Shown in pieces: positions 27,440-36,108 of a stretch of 64,000 bases of DNA (positions are counted from its first letter, which is position 1; each line of letters opens with the position of its first letter). The notes beneath the pieces are model-generated. The model saw only the letters and a list, made by a program, of their open reading frames with translations. It had not been told where the DNA came from and did not search any database. Source of the stretch: Massilia putida (GTDB lineage Bacteria > Pseudomonadota > Gammaproteobacteria > Burkholderiales > Burkholderiaceae_D); contig NZ_CP019038.1 of the NCBI RefSeq assembly GCF_001941825.1, forward strand, positions 2,232,001 through 2,296,000, in the 5' to 3' direction. The position numbers and the translations under genes are program-made.

Positions 27440-28108
27440 ATGAGCACTCTCCGGCCGAAATACATCACCTTCGACTGCTACGGCACCCTGACCCGCTTCC
27501 GCATGGCCGACATGGCGCGTGCGACGTTCGCGGACCGGATTCCGGCCGAACGCATGGAGGAATTCGTGCTGCACTTCGCCGCCTTCCGGCTGGACGAGGT
27601 GCTCGATCCCTGGAAACCGTACGAGCAAGTCATCAAGAACTCGGTCGAGCGGGTCTGCAAGAAATGGGGCATCCCGTACGTCGAGGCGGAAGCGCAGGCG
27701 ATCTACGATGCCGTGCCGTCCTGGGGCCCGCACGCGGACGTGCCGGACGCGCTGGCCAAGGTGGCCAAGGAGTTCCCGCTCGTGATCTACTCGAACGCCG
27801 CCAACGACCAGATCATGCACAACGTCGCCAAGCTGGGCGCGCCGTTCCACAAGGTGTTCACCGCGGAGACGGCCAAGGTCTACAAGCCGCGGCTGGCCGC
27901 CTTCCAGTACCTGCTCGACAACCTGAACTGCGGGCCGGACGACATCCTGCACGTGTCCTCGAGCCTGCGCTACGACCTGATGCCGGCGCACGACATGAGC
28001 ATCAAGAACAAGGTGTTCGTGGCGCGCGGCCACGAGCCCTCGACCCCGCACTACGGCTACCATGAAATGAAGGACCTGTCGGGCCTGCCGGCCCTGCTCG
28101 GCCTGTGA
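27440..28108 (+). CDS. HAD hydrolase, 2-haloacid dehalogenase (type II) family
   Basis: A 222-residue HAD protein. Nucleophile Asp12 is in FDCYGTL, motif II Ser/Asn in YSNAAND (about 117-123), motif III Lys in AKVYKPRLAAF and a final acidic motif in SSSLRYD. L-2-haloacid dehalogenases have this layout, but many members are not dehalogenases and hydrolyse other small esters or phosphates. First gene of the eight-gene operon, under the shared promoter block, so its true substrate is probably the imported compound or a breakdown product. Confidence 0.82.
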   Translation: MSTLRPKYITFDCYGTLTRFRMADMARATFADRIPAERMEEFVLHFAAFRLDEVLDPWKPYEQVIKNSVERVCKKWGIPYVEAEAQAIYDAVPSWGPHADVPDALAKVAKEFPLVIYSNAANDQIMHNVAKLGAPFHKVFTAETAKVYKPRLAAFQYLLDNLNCGPDDILHVSSSLRYDLMPAHDMSIKNKVFVARGHEPSTPHYGYHEMKDLSGLPALLGL

Positions 28109-28142
28109 CCGCCCGCGCCCCGCTCTCTTATCAGGACTTGGC

Positions 28143-29417
28143 ATGAAGCTCGAATCGTACTGGCTCGATACCGCCCCGGCGTTCCACGGCGCCGCCCAGG
28201 GCCCCGTGGACGGGCGCGCCGACGTGGTGGTGGTCGGTGGCGGATTTACCGGTCTGTCGGCCGCGCTGGCACTGGCACGCCGCGGCGCCTTCGTGACGCT
28301 GCTGGAGGCCGGCCGCGTCGCCGGCGAGGCATCGGGCCGCAACGGCGGCCAGTGCAACACCGGGCTGTTCCACGATGTCGCCGACCTGACGCAGAAAATC
28401 GGTGCGGAGCGGGTGCGCACGTTCTACCAGGCGTACGACGCCGCCGTCGATACCGTCGAGGCGCTCGTGCGCGACGAGGCCATCGCCTGCGACTTCCGCC
28501 GCTGCGGCAAGTTGAAGGTGGCGGCCAAGCCCGAACACTACGCCAAGCTGCAGCGCATCCACGCGCAGCTGGTCGAGTCGGTCGACCCCGGGGTGGAACT
28601 GGTGCCGCCGGAGCGCATGCGCGAGGAACTCGGGTCGGCCAGCTTCCACGGCGGCCTGCTGCAGCGCGGCGGCGCGCAGATGCACATGGGACGCTTCGGC
28701 GTCGGACTGGCCGAAGCGGCGGTGCGCGCGGGGGCGCGCGTGTTCGAAGGCGCGGCGGTGAACGCCATCGAACGCCGCCCCGGCGGCTTTCGCGTCGCCA
28801 GCACGCGCGGCACGATCGACGCCGCGCAGGTGTTCCTCGCCACCGGCAATTCCAGCCGCGGACCGTTCGCCCACTTCCGCCGCCGCCTGATCTCGGTGGG
28901 CAGCTTCATCATCGTCACCGAGCCGCTGGACGACGCGGTCCTCGACCGCCTGATGCCGACGCGCCGCAACTACGTCACCACCAAGAACATCGGCAACTAC
29001 TTCCGCGTGACGCCCGACCAGCGCCTGCTGTTCGGCGGCCGTGCGCGCTTCGCGCTGTCCAACCCGAAGTCGGACGCCAAGAGCGGCCGCATCCTGGCCG
29101 ACACCCTGGCCTCGGTGTTTCCCGAACTGGCCCGGACGCGCATCGATTACTGCTGGGGCGGACTGGTGGACATGACGGCCGACCGCCTGCCGCGCGCCGG
29201 CCAGCACGAGGGGATGTTCTATTCGCTCGGCTACAGCGGCCACGGCGTGCAGATGTCCGTGCACATGGGGCAGACGATGGCCGACGTCATGGCCGGCAAG
29301 GCCGAATGCAACCCGTGGCGCAGCCTGGACTGGCCCGCCATCCCCGGCTATCACGGCAAAGCGTGGTTCCTGCCGCTGGTGGGCGCCTATTACAAGCTGC
29401 AGGACCGGCTGCACTGA
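28143..29417 (+). CDS. DAO-family FAD-dependent amine/amino acid oxidoreductase
   Basis: A 424-residue flavoprotein. The FAD-binding GGGFTGLSAALALARRG is at about 33-49, followed by EASGRNGGQCN, as in gamma-glutamylputrescine oxidoreductase (PuuB) and related amine oxidases. The C-terminal YSLGYSGHGVQMS closes the FAD site. It should oxidise a C-N bond of a secondary amine or amino acid, giving an aldehyde or oxoacid. It is 34 bases after the HAD gene and 13 before the first permease, in one operon. Confidence 0.83.
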   Translation: MKLESYWLDTAPAFHGAAQGPVDGRADVVVVGGGFTGLSAALALARRGAFVTLLEAGRVAGEASGRNGGQCNTGLFHDVADLTQKIGAERVRTFYQAYDAAVDTVEALVRDEAIACDFRRCGKLKVAAKPEHYAKLQRIHAQLVESVDPGVELVPPERMREELGSASFHGGLLQRGGAQMHMGRFGVGLAEAAVRAGARVFEGAAVNAIERRPGGFRVASTRGTIDAAQVFLATGNSSRGPFAHFRRRLISVGSFIIVTEPLDDAVLDRLMPTRRNYVTTKNIGNYFRVTPDQRLLFGGRARFALSNPKSDAKSGRILADTLASVFPELARTRIDYCWGGLVDMTADRLPRAGQHEGMFYSLGYSGHGVQMSVHMGQTMADVMAGKAECNPWRSLDWPAIPGYHGKAWFLPLVGAYYKLQDRLH

Positions 29418-29430
29418 CGGAGGCGCCGAC

Positions 29431-30387
29431 ATGAACGCCACCATCGCGCGCCTGCTCGCGCAACGCTTCGCCCTCGCCCTGCTGACCCTGATGATGGTAT
29501 CGGTGGTGGTGTTTGCGATCACGAACCTGCTGCCCGGCGACGCCGCCGAGGAATCGCTGGGCCAGTCGGCCACGCCGGAAGCGGTGGCGGCGCTGCGCGC
29601 GCAGTTCGGCCTCGACCAGCCCGCGCCGCAGCGCTACGCGCGCTGGCTCGGCCACCTGCTCGGCGGCCATCCCGGCACGTCGCTCGTCAACGGCAAGCCG
29701 GTCGCGGAACTGATCGGCCAGCGCCTGCCCAGCTCCCTGGTACTGGCGGGCGTGACGGCGGCCGTCTCGGTGCCGCTCGCGCTGGCGCTCGGCATCCTGT
29801 CGGCGATGCTGCACGGCTCCTGGTTCGACCGTGCCGTCAACGTGGGCACGGTGGCACTGGTGTCGGTGCCGGAATTCCTCGTCGCGACGCTGGCCGTGCT
29901 GCTGTTCGCGGTCAAGCTGCGCTGGCTGTCGGCGCTCTCGCACACCGCCGATATCGCCTCGTTCGGCGGCTTCGTGCGCGCCTACGCGATGCCCGTCTTC
30001 ACCTTGTGCTGCGTGATCGTCGCCCAGATGGCGCGCATGACCCGCGCCGCCCTGCTCGACCAGCTCGCCGCGCCCTACGCGGAGATGGCGCGCCTGAAGG
30101 GTGCGGGTCCGGTGCGTGTCGTGCTCCGGCACGCGCTGCCCAATGCGATCGGCCCGATCGCCAACGCGGTCGCGCTGAGCCTGTCCTACCTGCTCGGCGG
30201 CGTGCTGATCGTCGAGACGGTGTTCAACTACCCCGGCATCGCCAACCTGATGGTCGATGCCGTGACGACGCGCGACATCCCGCTCGTGCAAGCCTGCGCC
30301 ATGATCTTCTGCGCCGCCTACCTGCTCTTGGTGACGCTGGCCGACGTCTGCGCGATCGTCGCCAACCCGAGGCTGAGGAACCAATGA
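29431..30387 (+). CDS. Dpp/Opp-type ABC transporter permease (DppB-like)
   Basis: A 318-residue inner-membrane permease with six helices and the conserved start LLAQRFALALLTLMMVSVVVF. The EAA loop that docks the ATPase is YAEMARLKGAGPVRVVLRHA (about 211-230). It forms the channel with the next permease. Four-base overlap with that gene. Its binding protein is not in the operon. Confidence 0.88.
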   Translation: MNATIARLLAQRFALALLTLMMVSVVVFAITNLLPGDAAEESLGQSATPEAVAALRAQFGLDQPAPQRYARWLGHLLGGHPGTSLVNGKPVAELIGQRLPSSLVLAGVTAAVSVPLALALGILSAMLHGSWFDRAVNVGTVALVSVPEFLVATLAVLLFAVKLRWLSALSHTADIASFGGFVRAYAMPVFTLCCVIVAQMARMTRAALLDQLAAPYAEMARLKGAGPVRVVLRHALPNAIGPIANAVALSLSYLLGGVLIVETVFNYPGIANLMVDAVTTRDIPLVQACAMIFCAAYLLLVTLADVCAIVANPRLRNQ

Positions 30388-31202
30388 ACCGCCGTACCGC
30401 ATCCCTCCCATCGCCGCTCGCGCTGCTCGGGCTGGCCATCACCGTGTTCTGGCTGCTGATGGCCCTGGCCGGGCCCTGGCTCGCGCCCCACGACGCCGCC
30501 GCGCTCGTCGACGACGACGTGTTCGGCCCGATCAGCGGCCGCTTCCCGCTCGGTTCCGACTACCTGGGCCGCGACATGCTGAGCCGCGTCCTGGTGGGTG
30601 CGCGCTTCACCGTGGCGCTGGCGCTGACGGCGGCCGCGCTGGCCAGCACCGGCGGCACCCTGCTCGGCCTGTTCGCGGCGACCGCCGGCGGCTGGATCGA
30701 CAACGCCGTCAGCCGCGTGCTGGACACGCTGATCTCGATTCCCGGCAAGATGTTCGCGCTGATGATGGTGGCGTCGTTCGGTTCGTCGGCGCCGGTGCTG
30801 ATCGCCACCGCGGCGGTCGGCTTCCTGCCCGGCGCCTACCGCATCGCGCGCGCACTGGCCGTGAACGTGCAGGCGATGGATTTCGTGCAGGCGGCGCGGG
30901 CGCGGGGCGAAGGCATGGCCTACATCACCTGCGTCGAGATCCTGCCCAACATCGTGCGCCCCGTGCTGGCCGACTTCGGCCTGCGCTTCGTGTTCATCGT
31001 GCTGCTGCTGTCCGGCCTGTCGTTCCTGAGCCTCGGCGTGCAGCCGCCGGACGCCGACTGGGGCTCGCTGGTGCGCGAGAACATCGCGGGGCTGAGCGAG
31101 GGCGCGCCGGCGGTGCTGGTGCCGGCGCTCGCGATCGCCTCGCTGACCATCGGCGTCAACCTGTGGATCGACAACCTGCGCGGCGGCGCCAAGGATGCAT
31201 GA
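30384..31202 (+). CDS. Dpp/Opp-type ABC transporter permease (DppC-like)
   Basis: A 272-residue inner-membrane permease with the N-terminal LGSDYLGRDMLSRVLVGARF signature of DppC/OppC (about 54-73) and the EAA loop MDFVQAARARGEGMAYITCV. It pairs with the DppB-like permease. The next ATPase gene begins within two bases after its stop. Confidence 0.88.
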   Translation: MNRRTASLPSPLALLGLAITVFWLLMALAGPWLAPHDAAALVDDDVFGPISGRFPLGSDYLGRDMLSRVLVGARFTVALALTAAALASTGGTLLGLFAATAGGWIDNAVSRVLDTLISIPGKMFALMMVASFGSSAPVLIATAAVGFLPGAYRIARALAVNVQAMDFVQAARARGEGMAYITCVEILPNIVRPVLADFGLRFVFIVLLLSGLSFLSLGVQPPDADWGSLVRENIAGLSEGAPAVLVPALAIASLTIGVNLWIDNLRGGAKDA

Positions 31203-31203
31203 G

Positions 31204-33039
31204 ATGAACACACTGGTACGGGTGAAGGACCTGCGGGTGGTCGCGCGCCGCGACGGCGGCGGCGAGACCGCGATCGTCAAGGGCGTCGGCTTTTCCATCG
31301 CCAAGGGCGAGGTGCTGGCCCTGATCGGCGAGTCCGGGTCCGGCAAGACCACCATCGCGCTGGCGCTGATGGGCTATGCGCGGCGCGGCTGCCGCATCGC
31401 CGGCGGCCAGGTCGAGGTGGCCGGCCGCCAGGTGCTCGCGCTCGATGCGCGCGGCCTGGCGCGGCTGCGCGGGCGCACCGTCGCCTACGTCGCCCAGAGC
31501 GCGGCGCTGAGCTTCAATCCGTCCAAGTGCCTGATGGACCAGGTGATCGAAAGCGCCGCCATCCACGGGACCATGACGCGCGCCGCGGCGCGGGCCAAGG
31601 CCGTCGAGCTGTTCCGCGCGCTGGCCCTGCCCGACCCCGAACACATCGGCGCGCGCTTCCCGCACCAGGTGTCCGGCGGCCAGCTGCAGCGGGTGATGGC
31701 GGCCATGGCGCTGATCACCGATCCCGAACTCGTGATCCTCGACGAACCGACCACCGCGCTCGACGTGACCACCCAGATCGACGTGCTGCGCGCCTTCCGC
31801 AACGTCGTGCGCCAGCTCGGCATCACCGCGGTCTACGTCTCGCACGACCTGGCGGTGGTGGCGCAGATGGCCGACCGCGTGGTGGTGTTGCGCGGCGGCG
31901 AGGTCAGGGAAGACAATACGACAGGCGGCCTGCTGACGGCGCCGCGCGACGCCTACAGTGCCAGCCTGCTGGCGGCGGCCGAACCGGTGCCGCGTCCGCT
32001 GGCCCCGCCCGCCGCGCCGGGCGGCGTCCCGCTGCTGGAAGTGCGCGACCTCGCCGCCGGCTACGGCGCCGTCGACGCCGCGGGTCTGCCTGCCGTGTGC
32101 ATCCTCGACGGCATCGACCTGCGCATCGAGCGCGGTGCCACGGTCGGTGTCATCGGCGAGTCCGGCTCGGGCAAGACCACCCTGGCGCGCGTGATCGCCG
32201 GGATGGTCCCGGCGGCGCGCGGCAGCATCCTGCTCGACGGCGCGCCGCTGCAGGCGCAGGGCCGCACGCGCGAACAGTTCCGGCGCGTGCAGTTCGTGTT
32301 CCAGAACGCGGACACGGCCCTCAACCCGGCCCACACGATCGGCCGGATCCTGGCGCGCCCGCTCGAGTTCTATCACGGCATGCATGGCGAGACGCGGCGC
32401 CGCCGCGTGCTCGAACTGCTCGATCTCGTGCGCCTGCCGGCGGACGTCGCGGGCCGCCGGCCGGGCGAACTGTCCGGGGGCCAGAAGCAGCGCATCAACC
32501 TGGCGCGCGCGCTGGCCGCGCAACCCGAGCTGCTGCTGTGCGACGAGATCACGTCGGCGCTGGACACCGTGGTCGCCGCCGCCATCCTCGACCTGATGGC
32601 GGAACTGCGCCGCGAACTCGGCGTGTCCATGCTGTTCATCAGCCATGACATCAACACAGTGCGCGCGGTGTGCGACGACATCGTGGTGCTGTACGCCGGC
32701 CGCAAGGTCGAGTCGCGCCCGCGCGCGGCGCTGGTCGATGCGCCGCGCCATCCCTATGCCGAGCTGCTGGCGTCGTCGGTCCCGCAACTGCGCCAGGGCT
32801 GGCTGGACGAGGTCGAAGGACGCGGCCACGCCGCGCTGCCCGCCATCGCCCAGCCGGCCGGCGCGGCCGGCCTGTGCCCGTTCCTGGCGCGCTGCAGCGT
32901 GCGCGTGGACGGCCTGTGCACGACCAGCCCGCCGCCGCGCCAGCATCTGGACAACGGCGTCGAGATTTTGTGTCACCACGCCCCCGGCGCCCTCGCCCGG
33001 CAGCAGGGCGGCATCCACCCTGTCGAGGAGATCGCATGA
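31204..33039 (+). CDS. Fused double ATPase of the Dpp-type ABC importer (DppD-DppF fusion)
   Basis: A 611-residue protein with two complete ATPase units. The first has Walker A GESGSGKTT near 43-51 and signature VSGGQLQRV; the second has Walker A near 318-326 and signature LSGGQKQRI, then the C-terminal oligopeptide-transporter tail with Cys residues (LCPFLARCSVRVDGLC) typical of DppD/DppF. The ATG at 31204 follows AAGGAT at a good distance; one at 31195 is too near. Fusion of the two subunits is known in YejF-like proteins. Confidence 0.88.
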   Translation: MNTLVRVKDLRVVARRDGGGETAIVKGVGFSIAKGEVLALIGESGSGKTTIALALMGYARRGCRIAGGQVEVAGRQVLALDARGLARLRGRTVAYVAQSAALSFNPSKCLMDQVIESAAIHGTMTRAAARAKAVELFRALALPDPEHIGARFPHQVSGGQLQRVMAAMALITDPELVILDEPTTALDVTTQIDVLRAFRNVVRQLGITAVYVSHDLAVVAQMADRVVVLRGGEVREDNTTGGLLTAPRDAYSASLLAAAEPVPRPLAPPAAPGGVPLLEVRDLAAGYGAVDAAGLPAVCILDGIDLRIERGATVGVIGESGSGKTTLARVIAGMVPAARGSILLDGAPLQAQGRTREQFRRVQFVFQNADTALNPAHTIGRILARPLEFYHGMHGETRRRRVLELLDLVRLPADVAGRRPGELSGGQKQRINLARALAAQPELLLCDEITSALDTVVAAAILDLMAELRRELGVSMLFISHDINTVRAVCDDIVVLYAGRKVESRPRAALVDAPRHPYAELLASSVPQLRQGWLDEVEGRGHAALPAIAQPAGAAGLCPFLARCSVRVDGLCTTSPPPRQHLDNGVEILCHHAPGALARQQGGIHPVEEIA

Positions 33040-33332
33040 CCGCGCGCTTCGTACGGCTGGCCGAAACGGGCCGGCTGCTCATCCGTTTTACCGTCGACGG
33101 CCACCCGGCCGAGGCCCTCGAAGGCGACACCTTGCTGGTGGCGCTGCTGGGCAACGTGCGCAGCGTGCGCAGTTCCGAATTCGGCGACGGCCGGCGCGCG
33201 GGCTTCTGCCTGATGGGCGCCTGCCAGGATTGCTGGGTGTGGACCGCGCGCGGCGAACGCCTGCGGGCGTGCTCCACGCCGGTGGCCGAGGGGATGGCGA
33301 TCCTCACCGACGCGACGGAGGCCGTATGGTAG
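33036..33332 (+). CDS. Small 2Fe-2S protein (HcnA/OoxC-like subunit)
   Basis: A 98-residue ferredoxin-like subunit. Cluster ligands are in CLMGACQDCW (C-x4/5-C-x2-C, about 60-68) with a last Cys in RLRACSTP. Such proteins are the smallest part of three-subunit flavin oxidases like hydrogen cyanide synthase, opine oxidases and hydroxyproline dehydrogenase. It overlaps the ATPase gene by four bases and the next flavoprotein by seven, so all three oxidase parts are co-translated. Confidence 0.82.
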   Translation: MTARFVRLAETGRLLIRFTVDGHPAEALEGDTLLVALLGNVRSVRSSEFGDGRRAGFCLMGACQDCWVWTARGERLRACSTPVAEGMAILTDATEAVW

Positions 33333-34702
33333 GCCCGCGCATCGTCGTGGTGGGCACCGGCCCCGCCGGCGTGCGCTGCGCCGAGCAGCTGGTCGCGGCG
33401 GGAATACGGCCGGTCGTGATCGACGAGGGCGGGCGCGACGGCGGCCAGATCTACCGCCGCCAGCCCCCGAATTTCCGCCGCGGCTACGCCGACCTGTATG
33501 GCAGCGAAGCCGCCAAGGCCGACGCCCTGCACCGCGCGTTCGATGCCCTGCGCGACCGGATCGACTACCATCCCGGCACGCTGGCCTGGAACGTCACCGA
33601 GGGCGAGCTGCACCTGATGCGCGACGGCGCCGCCTGGCGCGCGCCCTACGACGCGCTGATCGTCTGCGCGGGCGCGACCGACCGCCTGATGCCGGTGAAG
33701 GGCTGGCAGCACGCCGGCACCTACAGCCTGGGCGCCGCCCAGGTGGCGCTCAAGTCGCAGGCCTGCTCGGTGGGCCGGCGCGTCGTCTTCCTGGGCAGCG
33801 GGCCGCTGCTGTATCTGGTGGCCGCGCAGTACCTGAAAGCCGGGGCGGCGATCGGCGCCGTGCTCGACACGGCACGCCTCTCCGACCGGGTCGCGGCGCT
33901 GCCGCGCCTGCTGGCCCGGCCCGGCGTGCTGCGCAACGGCCTGTCCTACATCGCCGCCCTGCGCCGCGCCGGCGTACCGCTGCTGTCCGGCGTCACCCCG
34001 GTCGAGATCACGGGCGACGCCGCGCGCGGCGTGGACGGCATCGTGGTGCGCGACGGCGCCGGCAGGGAGCGCCGCTTCGACTGCGATGCGGTGGCGATGG
34101 GCTACCACCTGCGCCCGGAGACGCAGCTGGCCGACCTGGCGCGCTGCGCCTTCCGTTTCGATGCCGAGGCGCGCCAATGGTTTCCCGAGGTGAGCCTGGA
34201 AGGACGCAGCTCCGTCAAGGGCGTCTACCTGGCGGGCGATGGCGCGCGCATCCTGGGCGCGGACGGCGCCGAGAATGCCGGCCGCCTGGCCGCCCTGTCC
34301 GCGCTGGCCGATCTCGGCCTGCCGGTGGACCGGGCCCGCGTCGCCGCCCTGCTGCGCGAGCAGGGCGTGATGGAACGCTTCCGCCGGGGCCTGGTGCGCG
34401 CGTTCCCATGGCCGGCCGGGCAGGCGGCCGACCTCGCGGACGACGCCATCGTATGCCGCTGCGAATGCATCACCGCGGGCGAACTGCGGCGCACCGTGCG
34501 CGAGATGGGCGCCGCCGAGGCCAACCGCGCGAAGGCGTTCAGCCGCGTCGGCATGGGCCGCTGCCAGGGCCGGTACTGCGGCCAGGCGGGCGCCGAGGTC
34601 GTCGCCCACGCGGCCGCCGTGCCGCTCGAACAAGTCGGACGGCTGCGCGGCCAGGCGCCCGTCAAGCCGCTCGCCATCGCCACCCGGGAGGAGACCCAAT
34701 GA
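33326..34702 (+). CDS. NAD(P)/FAD-dependent oxidoreductase (HcnB/OoxA-like subunit)
   Basis: A 458-residue flavoprotein. The FAD-binding VVVGTGPAGVRCAEQL is at about 7-22, then GGQIYRRQP, as in HcnB/OoxA. A second nucleotide site VVFLGSGPLLYL is near 155. The C-terminus has a BFD-like cluster domain with CRCECIT and RCQGRYCGQ (about 376-418), which should bind a 2Fe-2S cluster. It probably takes electrons from the substrate-oxidising subunit encoded next. Confidence 0.84.
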   Translation: MVGPRIVVVGTGPAGVRCAEQLVAAGIRPVVIDEGGRDGGQIYRRQPPNFRRGYADLYGSEAAKADALHRAFDALRDRIDYHPGTLAWNVTEGELHLMRDGAAWRAPYDALIVCAGATDRLMPVKGWQHAGTYSLGAAQVALKSQACSVGRRVVFLGSGPLLYLVAAQYLKAGAAIGAVLDTARLSDRVAALPRLLARPGVLRNGLSYIAALRRAGVPLLSGVTPVEITGDAARGVDGIVVRDGAGRERRFDCDAVAMGYHLRPETQLADLARCAFRFDAEARQWFPEVSLEGRSSVKGVYLAGDGARILGADGAENAGRLAALSALADLGLPVDRARVAALLREQGVMERFRRGLVRAFPWPAGQAADLADDAIVCRCECITAGELRRTVREMGAAEANRAKAFSRVGMGRCQGRYCGQAGAEVVAHAAAVPLEQVGRLRGQAPVKPLAIATREETQ

Positions 34703-35907
34703 GTGCGCATACCTCGGACGTCCTGATCGTCGGGGGCGGCCTGATGGGCACGTCCACCGCCTTTTTCCTGCGCCGCCGCGGCATGTCGGTGACCCTGCTC
34801 GAACGCGGCCTGGTGGGCCAGCAGGCCAGCGGCACCAATTTCGGCAACGTGCGGCGCCAGGCGCGCTACCTGCTCCAGTTGCCGCTCGCCAACCGGTCGC
34901 TCGGCATCTGGCAGCGCCTGCCGGAACTGATCGGCGAAGACCTGGAATTCCTGCCCTCCGGCCACATCCGGGTCGCCTATACGCAGGACCAGGCCGGCGT
35001 GCTGGAACAGTATGCGCGCGACGCCCGCGACTACGGCCTCGAGCTGGAGCTGATCGGCGGTGCCGCGCTGCGCGCGCGCTATCCCTTCCTGGGACCGGAA
35101 GTGCGCGCGGCGTCGCTGTCGCCGCACGACGGCCACGCCAACCCGCGCCTGGCCGCGCCGGCCTTCGGGCGCGCCGCGATCCGCGCGGGCGCGCACATCG
35201 CGGAAAACACCGAGGTATTGGAAGTAGCGCGGGACGGCACGGCATTCCGCGCGAGCTGCGCCGACGGGCGCGTATACCGGGCGCCGGTCGCGCTGATCGC
35301 CAGCGGCGCCTGGGGCGACCGCATGAGCGCCGCGTTCGGCGAACCGGTGCCGCTGACCGCGCGCGGACCGCAGATGGCCGTCACCGAGCCGGTCCCGTAT
35401 CGCATCGGCCCCACCGTCGGGGTGGCGAGCCAGCTGCTGCAGGAAACGATCTACTTCCGCCAGATCAAGCGCGGCAACATCATCTTCGGCGGCTGCGGCC
35501 GCGGCCCGGCCTACCCCGACCTGCGCCGCGCCTACGTGCTGCCGGAGCACACGCTGACCCAGTTCGACCAGCTCAAACGGCTCGCGCCGGCGGTGGCCCG
35601 CCTGAACATCATCCGGGTCTGGAGCGGCATCGAAGGCTATATGGACGACAATTTGCCGGTGATGGGCGCCAGCCGGGCCGTGAGCGGTCTGTACTACGCC
35701 TTCGGCTTCAGCGGGCATGGCTTCCAGCTCGGGCCGGGCGTCGGCGACGTCATGGCCGAGCTGATCGCCACCGGCAACACGTCGACGCCGATCGCACCGT
35801 TCGACATCGGCCGCTTCGCCGCGGCGTCGAAGGAGCTGCCGGCGCGGGCAACGACCGGTACCCAAAGCCCGGCCGGGTCCGCCGCCGTACCGTGTCAGCA
35901 ACGGTGA
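34699..35907 (+). CDS. DAO-family FAD oxidoreductase (HcnC/OoxB-like subunit)
   Basis: A 402-residue flavoprotein, the likely substrate-oxidising beta subunit. FAD-binding VLIVGGGLMGTSTAFFLRRR is at about 8-27 and the closing YYAFGFSGHGFQLGPGVG near 334-351. Relatives include the beta subunits of sarcosine, opine and hydroxyproline oxidases. It overlaps the HcnB-like gene by four bases and ends the eight-gene operon; a hairpin lies 20 bases after its stop. Confidence 0.84.
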   Translation: MSAHTSDVLIVGGGLMGTSTAFFLRRRGMSVTLLERGLVGQQASGTNFGNVRRQARYLLQLPLANRSLGIWQRLPELIGEDLEFLPSGHIRVAYTQDQAGVLEQYARDARDYGLELELIGGAALRARYPFLGPEVRAASLSPHDGHANPRLAAPAFGRAAIRAGAHIAENTEVLEVARDGTAFRASCADGRVYRAPVALIASGAWGDRMSAAFGEPVPLTARGPQMAVTEPVPYRIGPTVGVASQLLQETIYFRQIKRGNIIFGGCGRGPAYPDLRRAYVLPEHTLTQFDQLKRLAPAVARLNIIRVWSGIEGYMDDNLPVMGASRAVSGLYYAFGFSGHGFQLGPGVGDVMAELIATGNTSTPIAPFDIGRFAAASKELPARATTGTQSPAGSAAVPCQQR

Positions 35908-35923
35908 CGGACTTCCGATAACG

Positions 35924-35948
35924 AAAAAGGCCAGCTCGAAAGCTGGCC
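35924..35948 (-). terminator. Rho-independent terminator after tRNA-Pro
   Basis: A perfect eight-base stem GGCCAGCT / AGCTGGCC (35929-35936, 35941-35948) with loop CGAA is followed on the minus strand by five T. It ends the tRNA transcript and may also slow the convergent oxidase operon, though no T-run is present on that strand. Confidence 0.8.
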
Positions 35949-35964
35949 TATCTCATCAATTCAT

Positions 35965-36041
<77 letters not shown>

Positions 36042-36108
36042 ACTCGGGCCACAATTATAACAGAGGCACGCAAGATGCCTAGCCTTTTTGTCACGAAGCA
36101 TCTTGCCA

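Noticed and set aside
27440..28108. True haloacid dehalogenase for halogenated pollutants
   Set aside because: The family match is real, but the operon has import and amine-oxidation genes and no other dehalogenation gene, so the substrate is left open.
35924..35948. tRNA-Pro 3' end as an integration site for a mobile element
   Set aside because: No integrase, no direct repeat of the tRNA end and no change in base composition are seen nearby.
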